A DNA stretch of 64,000 bases from Punctularia strigosozonata HHB-11173 SS5 (GCF_000264995.1 NW_006767438.1:833491-897490); one strand, 5' to 3'. Numbered from the stretch's first letter, positions 31,536 to 41,979 are shown. Program-made: numbers and translations. The notes: generated from the sequence alone by a model not told the origin.

Positions 31536-33490
31536 TCAGCCAACCAGGGGGTATTCACGGTGCGCAGGGTGGACGACGATCATGCGCACTACAGGAGAAT
31601 GTATCAGAATGTCGGGGCCGTATGATAAATTGCTACCCACCGTCTGTGAAGTTGGCAACGTCGAACTGCCCATAGCCAGTTGCCCCGCTGGAAGCGGTCC
31701 TATTAGCAGGGGTGCAGCGATATGATTCGATGTCCTCACCCCAAACCGGTATCTCCGCGCAGCTCTTCGGTATGAAACGTAGGCCCGTTGACTGAACGGG
31801 ACAGTCAATATCATCTTCAGGTGTTCGAACACATGGAGAGAACGAACCGCTCGTACAACCTGAGGAATAGGATATATTCAGCGATCAAGACAGATCGAGA
31901 GCAATCGACGCTTACCTGCTCTAATACGGCCTGCAACGTCCAACGCCGTATTGATGTCCTTGGTCCAAACGGAAGCCACCAATGTATAGTCCGACGCGTT
32001 GGCGAGGTCCACCAATTCATCGACAGTCTCCGCTTCTGCGAACACCAGAACTGCAATAGTCACAGGGTGAGGACGAGTCGATCGTTGGTGTGACAAAGTC
32101 AAGCAACGAACCAGGTCCGAACGACTCCCTATCCCATAACCTCATCCCGGGCTTGACACCTGTCACCACGTGCGGCTGAACGACCGCCCCGACGTTCTTA
32201 GCATCACCCAACAACACAGTCGCTCCCTCCGCTTTCGCCTCACTTATCATGTTGACGATATTCTGCGCCGAACCGGCATCGAACAAAGCGGACAGCTTGG
32301 CGCTCGCGTCGGAGGAGGGATCTCCAGCCTTCAACTTCGCGGCAACGTTCGTGATGGCCTCGAGAAGGGGCTTAGCGACGGGCTTCTGCACGATGACGCG
32401 CTCGGTGGACATGCATATCTGCCCCGAGTTGAACATCGAGCCAAAGATGATTGCGCGAGCGGCTTCCTCCAGGTTCGCATCTTTAAGAACCTTCACCAGT
32501 CTGTTCAATACTCTGAATGACAGAAGGAGGGAGAAGGCGTACCACCGCAGGAGACTTCCCTCCAAGTTCAAACACGCAAGGCTTAAGGTACTTGGCCGCC
32601 TCCGTGGCTATCTTTCTACCAACTACGTCGCTGCCTGTAAACTAAAGACGTTACAACTTCAGCGCGCATTCGATAGCAACATGTACTCACTGTGATCTTA
32701 CGAACCAGTGGATGGCCGATGATATTCGATGTCACAGCTGCTGCCTGCTCCCGGGAGGACGAAACGAAGTTCAAGACGCCCCTGGGCAGTCCGGCCTTGC
32801 GTATACGTGTCAATGGCTCGGTCCATGCTTTCCAATCTTTGTGCACACCACGAACCTCCTCGAACACTTCCACAACGATGGCCTGGGTTCTTGGCGAATA
32901 CTCCGAAGACTTGAGCACCACGGTGTTGCCGCAAATGATAGGGAATGCCACAGCGCGTACGGTGAGAATGATTGGCGCATTCCATGGCGCGATAGAGTAA
33001 CTGGAGGTGACGTCCGTTGATAATGAGCAAGAAAAGAGAGGAACCGGGCATACACAACTCCCATTGCGCGCCGCTGAGCTATAACATGCCCGCCAGCGAC
33101 TCGTGAAGGGAACGATTCGCCTTTCAGGTCATTTACGAGACCAGCTACGTGCTGCAGCTGTTCCGTAGGAACGAAAGCATTGATCCCCGCGAACTCTTGC
33201 ACGGCAGCCGTTTCTTCCGTCATCGTGTGGACGATCTTCTTCCTGACCTTCTCAGTCGCAAAAATATCAGCGGCCTTCAGGAGAATGTTTCGTCGCTCCG
33301 CAAACGACGTGTGCTCCCATGACTTGAAGGCTCTTCCAGCCGCTTCCACGGCATCCTTGCAGTCGTCCAACGTCGCGGAGGCAGCGGTGCCTACGACAGC
33401 GTTCGAGTACGGGTTGCGCACCTCGAACGTGCCCTGATCACTGGAAGGGCGCCATTCACCGTCAATGAACAGGTTCGTGAAGGGAGCCAT
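31536..33490 (-). CDS. Aldehyde dehydrogenase, 483 aa (copy 2)
   Basis: Nine exons at the same positions as copy 1: 33054-33490, 32856-33000, 32691-32795, 32543-32641, 32112-32490, 31916-32050, 31740-31791, 31641-31687 and 31536-31588. The fourth-to-last intron is unusually long (31792-31915, 124 nt). A 60-nt intron at 32796-32855 has no stop and keeps frame, so it can be mistaken for coding sequence. Marks are [46 protein letters not shown], the FELGGKSP Glu, the [11 protein letters not shown] catalytic Cys and the [11 protein letters not shown] end. The identical intron map shows it is a duplicate of copy 1. The ATG at 33490 is chosen because it aligns with copy 1. Confidence 0.88.
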
Positions 33491-34021
33491 GGTTGCTGTA
33501 TGCGTCAGCAGGAAGCCTTCGCTGAGTTCAGCCTGGGTGTACTTATGCGATGCTGTAATGCAGTGACGTACCGCGAAGGCAAAGAAGCGACCACCAGCCC
33601 CCACGGTCAAAGACCTTCTAGCCATGGCTTCAGAGCCAAGTTGCCTCGAGAATGTTTGATTTACCTTAGAAGGGCTTCAGGGTAACATTGGAAGCCTCCG
33701 ACAGGTTCCCGTGAACAATCCTTGTCCAACGCAGAGCCATTGTACCGGAGTTGAATATCTCGCGTTACAGCCAGCCAGAGATGTCCATGTTATGGCGGAC
33801 GATGCGCAGATATAGCTGAGAAATGCTCGACGAAGACTCGGCTCCTGGCAGTCCTGCAAGTACAACGGATGCGGCGCTTGGTTCCACGTGATACTTCACT
33901 GTTGGGCACAACTTTCATTGGAACAATTTCATAGCTAGCAATGCATGGTACATCAGTTTATCACTCCGTCACGGTATATTCGCCGTGTACAACTTGATTG
34001 TTCCATCCTGCGATACTTACG
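33491..34021. promoter_or_regulatory. Divergent region ALDH copy 2 / WYWD8, with WYWD relics
   Basis: CACGTG at 33895-33900 lies 122 bp before WYWD8. ATGGCGGACGATGCGCAGAT (from 33793) looks like a decayed WYWD first exon, quickly followed by TAG. 33905-33955 resembles the 3' flank of WYWD8 (35085-35127). These suggest remnants of an earlier tandem copy. Confidence 0.4.
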
Positions 34022-34773
34022 ATGGCGGCCGTCACCGATGCCGAACAGATATACACGGTAAAGCTATCCTCTCAACACTCTCAGTGATTCATTCAAGGAG
34101 ATGTATGTTCTCAGGAAACCTACCTCCAATTCCTGATCAAGCATCGGAGAGCGCTGATGCGCATTCCATCTTGGATGTGTAGCAAAGGTATTCGCCAGGA
34201 CGAATGCCCAGTGTTCCACTACGGAGTCGGCGTTACCCTCGAGCACTTGCGCATATATGGCATCAAGCACGGGATACTCCCTCTCGACGAGGCAGAGATC
34301 GACTTGTCTGTCATCAGCTGCGTAGGGCAAGTAGTCAGCGATATCGCGAAACGCGGCAAAGTCAAGTTATATCACACTATGGTCGCACATCATAGCTATA
34401 CCAACGCGGTGGCCCTCTACACGAGCTTTAACAAGCACCGGAGGTATCGTTCGTCGGAGGAAGACGAGAAGGCCGTCAGCTTCATCAAGGCCGAGCTTGG
34501 ACTCCCATCCGATTGTCGAGCCCTTTGGTACTGGGATTATGATACCCCAAGAACGGTGACTGTCGAGACGGTGAGTTCTGGATTCCCTTTGCAACACTTC
34601 GCTTGCCTGGAACATCTGTACTGTAGCTCCCGATCCCCAAGACCGTCGAATCACGCATGCAGCGCTTGAAGATAGAAGACGGAAATCAGAACTTGGAGTT
34701 TGAGTCCGTGGACGAGGAACTCATACAAAGGTACACGTCCTTCGACACCGAGCCCAACACCGGCCGGGCCTAG
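34022..34773 (+). CDS. WYWD8: WYWD-family protein, 212 aa
   Basis: Exons 34022-34057, 34115-34570 and 34627-34773; introns of 57 and 56 nt, phase 0. The first exon encodes MAAVTDAEQIYT. The core is HRRALMRIPSWMCSKGI, DECPVFHYGVGVTLEHL, YGIKHGILPLDEAEI, AVSFIKAELGLPSDC and LWYWD. Exon 3 encodes LPIPKTVESRMQRLKIEDG and FESVDEELIQRY. It is almost identical to WYWD10, with which it forms a segmental duplication extending far into the 3' flank. Its upstream neighbour is an aldehyde dehydrogenase, not a WECK gene, so this copy lost or never carried a partner. Confidence 0.85.
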
Positions 34774-35129
34774 CTCCCCAGCAAAATCTCAGCTCGCGTT
34801 CCTCGTCTTTCGCTGTTATCGCTGCTCTGTTCCGTTTGCTATCGATAATCATGTTCTATCTTTGCTTTATGTATCCTCAGCATGTACAAGCGTGTCCGTG
34901 CTAGCGTACTACCGGTAAACCTCGCTGAGCACCCACCAGTCTATACGAAGAAAGGACGGATGTCGTTACTGTCGCCACCTTGTCGCCGTATTTCTCTCAA
35001 ACGTGTTGTACTGAGGGCCACGTACCTCCCGTGTCTCGCAGGCTCATGGCCGGAAGACGTCACCTGTCTCCTTGTGGTAGTTCCCTATTGGGCACAGCTT
35101 GCAGTGAAATAAATGCATAACTGGCAATA

Positions 35130-35395
35130 CTGTACTTTTACGACCGTAAGTTCGTCCCGCGTCCCCGGGGCACCCGAACCGAACTTATTGTCCCCTGTCC
35201 CTGGCACTCCGAGCCTCCGGGACACATTATATCTGACCGTGAGAGTCTTAAATCTGACCGTGTGATCAGAAAATCTGACCTCGTAAGCACGTGTCCCCCG
35301 GGCAAGGCTGCGGATGAACTTCCCACGGCCCCGAACTTGGCCCGTGTCCCCTGTCCCCCTCCGACCTGGCCGAACTTACGGTCGTAAAAGTACAG
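35130..35395. mobile_element. 266-bp MITE, Tc1/mariner-type, with TA duplication
   Basis: Perfect 25-bp terminal inverted repeats, 35130-35154 and 35371-35395 (starting CTGTACTTTTACGACC), are flanked by TA on both sides (35128-35129 and 35396-35397). The paralogous locus downstream of WYWD10 reads through with a single TA (near 39652), a direct related empty site. The inside is GC-rich and non-coding, with three ATCTGACC motifs. Confidence 0.88.
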
Positions 35396-35454
35396 TACAT
35401 CCGAGGTATGTAGGAGACCAGCCGCAGTGTTAATGTAGCATTAACGAAGCGAAG

Positions 35455-35657
35455 CGATAGCGTGATGAACATGATCAGTTCTCCGCTGCAGCGGCCGAAT
35501 GTGTGGTCAGAACCGTGCAGGTGAGATGAGGTATGTCGGCCATGTCCACCGCGAGTTCGTTGGCGGTGTACTCCGGGTTCGCCTCGGAAGTGTCAGTCGG
35601 CACGCCGTACAGCTCGGAGGTGACCGCGACCGCCGACTTGATGGAATGCGAGTTAGG
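35455..35657 (-). pseudogene. 3'-end fragment of the secreted Ser/Thr-rich gene
   Basis: It matches 39722-39923, the last exon end of the gene at 39737-40793, with scattered substitutions. It stops abruptly where WYWD9 sequence begins. No promoter or N-terminal part is present. Confidence 0.8.
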
Positions 35658-36147
35658 CGAATAATTCCTTGGCTGTCATCAGCCGCCTGGACAGAATAGT
35701 CGAAGATATCGCGAAACGCTGCAACGTCGAGCTATATCGAGCTAAGCTCGCACATCATAACTATACCAATGGGGTGGCACTATACGGGAGTTTCAACAAG
35801 CACGTACGGCATTGCTTGTCGCGCGTAGGTGAGAAGGTTTTCAGGTTCATCAAGGCGGAGCTCAAACTTTCACCTGACTAGCAAGCCCTCTGGTACTGGG
35901 AAAATCGCACTCCAAAGATTGTGACTCGAAAGACAGCAAGTCTTGATCTTCATATGCAAAATCTCGTTAGATCTCAACAGATCTATCATTGTTCCTATCT
36001 ATCCCCAAGGCCGTCAAAGCGCGCATGCAACGTTCGCAGGTCGAGGATGAAAGTCAAATCCCGAGATTCGAGTCCGTGGACGCAGAGATCCCAGGAAGGT
36101 ACGCGTCCTTCGACACCGGGTCCAAAATCCAAGTCATGCTGGCCTAG
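35658..36147 (+). pseudogene. WYWD9 pseudogene, 5'-truncated
   Basis: It starts in mid exon 2 (AVISRLDRIVEDIAKRCN), directly joined to the fragment of another gene. Exon 2 contains an in-frame TAG (35879-35881) in the middle of KLSPD-QALWYW. The WYWD motif reads WYWE. The intron-2 donor has changed from GT to GC. Exon 3 still encodes SIPKAVKARMQR and FESVDAE. With no start or N-terminus, it cannot make the family protein. Confidence 0.88.
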
Positions 36148-36872
36148 CTCATCCGGTTCCTCGTATCTTGCTGCTGTTGCCGCCCTGTTCTTTCTATTAT
36201 CAACGATCGAGCTTCGAATTAGTTCTCCTGGCCTGGCGTCATTGAGCAACTGTCGTTGCTAGCGTAAGTCTGGTGAAACAGTGCTCAGTGAGCGCTCACT
36301 AAATGAGGCTTGGGATGTCGTCGGAAACTTTGCTCGTTGAATCTGCTGTCGTCGTTGTCTCATCGATTTCTAATCGGTTCATGCAAGCCCCGTCAAATGA
36401 CATGCTCACGCGTCTTAATCGCTCAACGTGGATAGTAGTATCTGCGCTCTAAAACTCGGCGTATTTATCAATGTGCTCCGGGCTGTGTAAGGAGTATATG
36501 GAGTCATCGGCACGCCGCAATCAGGGCATGCATAGAAACTGATAGGCCCACATTTCATCCTCAACGCTTGAAGCTGCCATATTCAACGATGATTATTGGA
36601 GAGAAAATCATTATATTGTGAAGTTGAAACCGCTGTATCGTCGGACACGATGCCGTGTTGAAAACTGTCAGACCCGAGCAGAGCGACGGGCCAGGCTATA
36701 TAATCTCCACTGAATCATCATCATGAGAAGCGTGGATATACGATAGCACATAGCTGGCGACAGATCATATCCAACAAACATAGAAGACATATGGATGGAA
36801 CCCAGCACCACGACGTCAACTGCGAGTCGCTTCGCGCGAACTTTACCTGTAACCATACGACCACGTTCTAAC
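36148..36872. other. Intergenic, nothing recognised
   Basis: 3' flanks of WYWD9 and WECK4. No feature was identified. Confidence 0.4.
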
Positions 36873-37910
36873 CTAGTCGTCTGAGTTGTCCGAACCCAAG
36901 TCCTCTGGTACGTAGTTGTCATTGCTCGACACCGCCGTCGTAGCGGATATATTCATCTCCTCTTGATTCCGTCGAGCACTTTCCTGCTGGAGCGTAAGCC
37001 ATTTCACGTAGAAGTCCTTTGCCGCGTTCTTCACAACAGATTTCAGTATGCATGAACTACAGGCATGAACATATGGCGAGTACTCACGTGTATTCCCCTT
37101 GTCGGCTTTGCTTTATGCCTGGCGTTCGCTGGTACCGCGAAAAAGCTATCTCTGGGGAACCGTAGGCCTTCATCAGCGGCCTCGAGGGTTGCCGCCTCGA
37201 GGGCATGTAGAAAGGCGAGGCTCGGGCGCAGATTCGTCCGGAAGTCACCCTCGAATATCGGTTCGACGAAGTAGACAAATTCCATCTGCATTCCGAATTC
37301 TTCCAGAAGAATCGCTCCGCCACTAGCAGCTTTCCCCGGGATGGCCTTGAAGCGCATCAGGGTGAAGTGCGCGTTGACCCGCAGGAAGGCGTAAACCGAG
37401 CGGAAGTCGACCTCGCGATTATAGACCTTGATTGCTACAGCTACTGCCCTCTGAACCTGGTCGAGGTGTGCAAGGGTACTTTGGCCCAGGCGCTGTTCGA
37501 ACAGTTTGGAGCTGGGGGTCCACCATTTCAGGGTCAGATCGATCTTGCATTCCCATAAGAATACGAGCTCATCTCGATCAACGCCGTTGTTGAGCGTGTA
37601 CATGAGTGCCGCAAAGTCCGGTGTGGCGGTCTCAAGTGGATTGCCCGTGGCCATGCGATGTTGCGGAGTGAACGAGAAAGCACCCTTGACGCCGCTCTTC
37701 CCGATGACACGACCAGACAACGCCCAAGTGCCAAGCATCCGATCTACGAAGGCATATGAACCGAACTCGGTGGTCTTTTTCTCGACACATCTGACGAGAG
37801 TATGCAACTCCTCCAAGTAGACCTATATTGGGTGCACCCGTTAGCTTGAGTCTTTAATAAGACAAATCACTGAGACCGACGTTCGCATCGATAGTGATCG
37901 CAGCGTTCAT
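36873..37910 (-). CDS. WECK4: PD-(D/E)XK-like putative nuclease, 306 aa
   Basis: Exons 37881-37910, 37088-37822 and 36873-37028; introns of 58 and 59 nt, phase 0. It is close to WECK3 throughout: EKKTTEFGSYAFVDRMLG, FSFTPQHRM, TPDFAALMY, LVFLWECKIDLTLKWW, a helix LDQVQRAVAVAIKVY, YAFLRVNAHFTLMRF and MEFVYFVEPIFEGDF. The PD and E-C-K residues are intact. Exon 3 gives AAKDFYVKWLTLQQESARR, SSNDNYVPEDLG and a very short acidic end (SDNSDD); the long acidic repeat of WECK3 is missing, probably through repeat contraction. It is head-to-head with WYWD10, 639 bp apart. Confidence 0.77.
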
Positions 37911-38549
37911 TGTGTTCAATATGAGAGCCAGGACCGCGACATCCACGGGGATTTTATACGCCATTGACTTCTATGTGGCGTTCACGCGAGCGAGCCCACG
38001 TCGGCTTTAGTCTATCGATCATCCGTGTATACCAAACCGGGCCATAAACCAAATCCCCCTTTCGTCACCATTCGTAGGAACAGCATGGCGTAAGATTGCA
38101 CCGGTGCGTTTTCGGACAACACTGGACCTATTGCTAGATCGGGTAAAGCCAGGAAGAGGACGTCGAATGCACGTACTCTACACTCCAAGGGGCCCACAAT
38201 GGATTGCAGAACCGTGTTTGGCGTGCTTGAGGGTGATTTTCCTGCTCCTATACGGAATCCGAATGCATATGCGGCATGTTATTCTCGATATTTAGAGGAA
38301 AAAACATCTGTTCCTGATCAGGTTGTCGCGCAGTTCCTTGGAGGGCTCCGGCTAGTTTCTCATGTGATATGAGGAAGCGCAGGAAGCACGCTATGTAGGA
38401 CAACAAGACTTCCGAAAACAGTCGAACAATCGAAATTCAACAACAGTCACGTGCCCATAAGTCGCGATATTAAAGTAAAAGCCTCATCGCGGTATATTCG
38501 CCACACCGCGTACGATTTGACCGTCTTCATCCATCCTGCAGTACTTACG
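37911..38549. promoter_or_regulatory. Shared divergent promoter WECK4/WYWD10 (639 bp)
   Basis: CACGTG at 38448-38453 lies 97 bp before WYWD10. The sequence around it (AAGACTTCCGAAAACAGTCG, then CAACAGTCACGTGC) is strongly conserved with the WYWD7 promoter. TATAAAAT (minus strand, near 37953-37960) lies about 45 bp before WECK4. Confidence 0.6.
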
Positions 38550-39301
38550 ATGGCGGCCGTCACCGATGCCGAACAGATATACACGGTAAAGCTACCTACC
38601 CAACACTCTCAGTGATCCATTTAACGAGATGTATGTTCTTAGGAAAGCTACCTCCAATTCCTGATCAAGCATCGGAGAGCGCTGATGCGCATTCCATCTT
38701 GGATGTGTAGCAAAGGTATTCGCCAGGACGAATGCCCAGTGTTCCACTACGGAGTCGGCGTTACCCTCGAGCACTTGCGCGTATATGGCATCAAGCATGG
38801 GATACTCCCTCTCGATGACGCAGAGATCGCCTTGTCTGTCATCAGCTGCGTAGGGCAAGTAGTCAGCGATATCGCGAAACGCGGCAAAGTCAAGTTATAT
38901 CACACTATGGTTACACACCATAGCTATACCAACGCGGTGGCCCTCTACACGAACTATAACAAGCACCGGAGGTATCGTTCGTCGGAGGAAGACGAGAAGG
39001 CCGTCAGCTTCATCAAGGCCGAGCTTGGACTCCCATCCGATTGTCGAGCCCTTTGGTATTGGGATGATGATACTCCTAAAACGGTGACCGCTGAGACGGT
39101 GAGTTCTGGATTCCGTCTGCAACACTTCGCTTACCTGAAACGTCTGTACTGTAGCTCCCGATCCCCAAGACCGTCGAATCACGCATGCAGCGCTTGAAGA
39201 TAGAAGACGGAAATCAGAACTTGGAGTTTGAGTCAGTGGACGAGGAACTCATACAAAGGTACGCGTCCTTCGACACCGAGCCCAACACCGTGTGGGCCTA
39301 G
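38550..39301 (+). CDS. WYWD10: WYWD-family protein, 212 aa
   Basis: Exons 38550-38585, 38643-39098 and 39155-39301; introns of 57 and 56 nt, phase 0, exactly the exon lengths of WYWD8. Protein differences from WYWD8 are few (for example NYNKHRR for SFNKHRR and WYWDDDTPKTVTAET). Few changes disturb the core, which suggests selection on the protein or a very recent duplication. It is the partner of WECK4 in a head-to-head pair. Confidence 0.85.
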
Positions 39302-39736
39302 CTCCCCAGCAAGATCTCAGTTCGCGTTCCTCGTCTTTCGCTGTTATCGCTGCTCTGTCCCGTTTGCTATGGATGATTATGTTCCATCTTTGTTCTATGT
39401 ATTGTCCTGATGTGCAAGTGTGTTCGTGCTGGCGTAATACCAGTAAACCTCGCTGAGCACCCACCAGCCTACACGATGAAAGGACGGATGAAAGTAGTCG
39501 AATGTGTTATCTTAGTCGCTGCGTTCGGTACTGTCGCCATCTTGTCGTGTTACCTACCGTGTCTCGCAGACTCCTGCAACGAATCCGAAGGACGCCGCCT
39601 GTCTCTACGAGATAGTTCACTTGGGCATAGCTTTTATTGGTATAAATCCATCAATACATCCGTGGTATGTAGGAGGCCAGCCCCCGTATTATAACCGTAG
39701 TATCGACAAAGCAATGTGATAACATAATGAAGATGA
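39302..39736. other. Intergenic WYWD10 / secreted protein gene
   Basis: It matches the flank of WYWD8 (34774-35454) apart from the MITE insertion and small indels; otherwise nothing. Confidence 0.6.
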
Positions 39737-40793
39737 TCAGCTCTCCGCTGCAGCCACCGAATGTGTGGGCAGAACCGTGTAGGTGAGATGAGGTATGTCG
39801 GCCATGTCCACCACGAGTTCGTTGGCGGTGTACTCCGGGTTCGCCTCGGAAGTGTCGGTCGGCACGCCGTACAGCTCGGAGGTGACCGCGACCGCCGACT
39901 TGATGGGATGCGAGGTGGGCAAGGCCCGTGTGGATATCAATTCGTCAGGTATGCCCTCGAGCATCGCGAGCGCTTCGTCGACCATATCCTCGAGAGCAAT
40001 CTTTTGGGAGGCGACCGTCGGCGTTGCACCAATCAACTCAGAGGGAGGTGTGGTCGCTGCGAACGGGATGGCGGTGGTCGGATTGGGAGGGAGTAAAACG
40101 TTGAGGTCGTCGATGAGCCCGCCGACATCTGGTTCTTCGGTTTCGTCGTCGTCGTCGCCAGTGTCGCCCCCGCCACCTTGCGGGGATGGTGAGTCGTCGT
40201 TACCTTCCCTGTCGGTCGAAGCGGACGCCGATGCGGAAGGCGTGACCTGCGGTATGGATGTATCGGGTGTGTTGGTGGGCAATGGGGTCGTCACCACCGT
40301 AGCTGCCGCGGAGGCAGGATCGGGAGTAGGAAATAGTGGGTTCGTGCTAGAGGCCGTGCTTACGGCGGCGGCAGTCGACTGGGTGGTGAACGTGGTGGAG
40401 TGGGCCCTCATCCAGCTATTGATCGGGATCGCGGCAGCGGGCTCAAGTTCTGTGCCTTCTATGAAGGCCGGGAGACCCATTTGTGCACCTAGGACAGAGC
40501 TGGTGTCAGGGTCGTCAAGCGCTGAAGTATACCGTAAGAACATTGCTACATGAGGGGGAAAGCGGCGGAGGCTTACTGAATCCGGCGTCGTCGCGCTTCT
40601 TCCTGTGCAGCGCGGGTCCTCGGGTGGGGACACTTGCGGAGGATGCGAATGATGGAGTGGAGGACGCAGAGGTAAGCCCGAGGAGTGCGGCGACGTCCTG
40701 CGTCGGCACAACAATGGGCGAAAGCGGCATAGCAGCGGCGGAAGAGATTGCGACGGAGGCGAGAAGCATCGAGCTTGTGGAAGTAAGGCGCAT
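39737..40793 (-). CDS. Secreted Ser/Thr/Ala-rich protein with possible Kex2 site, 333 aa
   Basis: Exons 40577-40793 and 39737-40521; intron of 55 nt. The N-terminus (MRLTSTSSMLLASVAISSAA) is a signal peptide. HRKKRDD near residue 66 is a dibasic site of the kind cut by Kex2. The mature part is low-complexity: Thr/Ala/Pro stretches, GGGGDTGDDDDETEEPD, and a less biased C-terminus (IALEDMVDEALAMLEGIP). No domain is recognised; a cell-wall or extracellular role is inferred. A TATA box (CTATATAAG, minus strand, about 40883-40890) lies 90 bp upstream of the ATG. Parts of the gene recur at 35455-35657 and 41520-41979. Confidence 0.7.
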
Positions 40794-41174
40794 GACGGTT
40801 GCTGCTGCTGCTGGAGTGGTGATATGTTTGGGTGAGTCCGAGGGAGAACTGGAAATAATTCTATCATCTGAAGTGTACCGACTTATATAGACTCATGGTA
40901 GACAGGGGCCTTCACACTGCTAGACGATCGACGGATGAGAGGCGGATGGAGGCGCGGAGGCGGAAGGCGGGATGACGGGTTCGGGCGGAAAGGGGGTAAC
41001 ACAATCTCCGTCGCCGAGGCAGAGCCCCGTAGCTCAATGAGCGTAGACCAGCCGCAGTTAGAGACCGTGCTAGAAACACCATAGAGAAGAATATCGACAA
41101 CAGTCAACCGATGAGGAGGTCGGGTGTTGCCGAAGGAGCAATCAACGCTACTGTATTTCTTGCCGCGTTCCCCG

Positions 41175-41368
41175 NNNNNNNNNNNNNNNNNNNNNNNNNN
41201 NNNNNNNNNNNNNNNNNNNNNNNNNNNNNNNNNNNNNNNNNNNNNNNNNNNNNNNNNNNNNNNNNNNNNNNNNNNNNNNNNNNNNNNNNNNNNNNNNNNN
41301 NNNNNNNNNNNNNNNNNNNNNNNNNNNNNNNNNNNNNNNNNNNNNNNNNNNNNNNNNNNNNNNNNNNN
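41175..41368. other. Assembly gap (N)
   Basis: 194 undetermined bases. The sequence to the left (40334-41174) repeats to the right of the gap (41520-42360). Confidence 0.98.
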
Positions 41369-41519
41369 CAGTATCATCTTGTGGACGATTAAGTGATGAA
41401 GATGCTGTGAGGATTAAGGCAATCCTCCCTGCAATGATATTGCTCTAAAGCACCGTCAGTAACTGATAATGTATAGGGAATGTAATTCACCTCAGTTTGA
41501 GCAGCAAAAACCCATGAAA

Positions 41520-41979
41520 TAGTGGGTTCGTGCTAGAGGCCGTGCTTACGGCGGCGGCAGTCGACTGGGTGGTGAACGTGGTGGAGTGGGCCCTCATCCA
41601 GCTATTGATCGGGATCGCGGCAGCGGGCTCAAGTTCTGTGCCTTCTATGAAGGCCGGGAGACCCATTTGTGCACCTAGGACAGAGCTGGTGTCAGGGTCG
41701 TCAAGCGCTGAAGTATACCGTAAGAACATTGCTACATGAGGGGGAAAGCGGCGGAGGCTTACTGAATCCGGCGTCGTCGCGCTTCTTCCTGTGCAGCGCG
41801 GGTCCTCGGGTGGGGACACTTGCGGAGGATGCGAATGATGGAGTGGAGGACGCAGAGGTAAGCCCGAGGAGTGCGGCGACGTCCTGCGTCGGCACAACAA
41901 TGGGCGAAAGCGGCATAGCAGCGGCGGAAGAGATTGCGACGGAGGCGAGAAGCATCGAGCTTGTGGAAGTAAGGCGCAT
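41520..41979 (-). pseudogene. Truncated second copy of the secreted protein gene
   Basis: Exon 1 (41763-41979) and the first 188 bp of exon 2 (to 41520) are present; after STNPLF the reading runs into unrelated sequence and soon ends. If the duplication is an assembly artefact, this copy does not exist in the genome. Confidence 0.7.
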
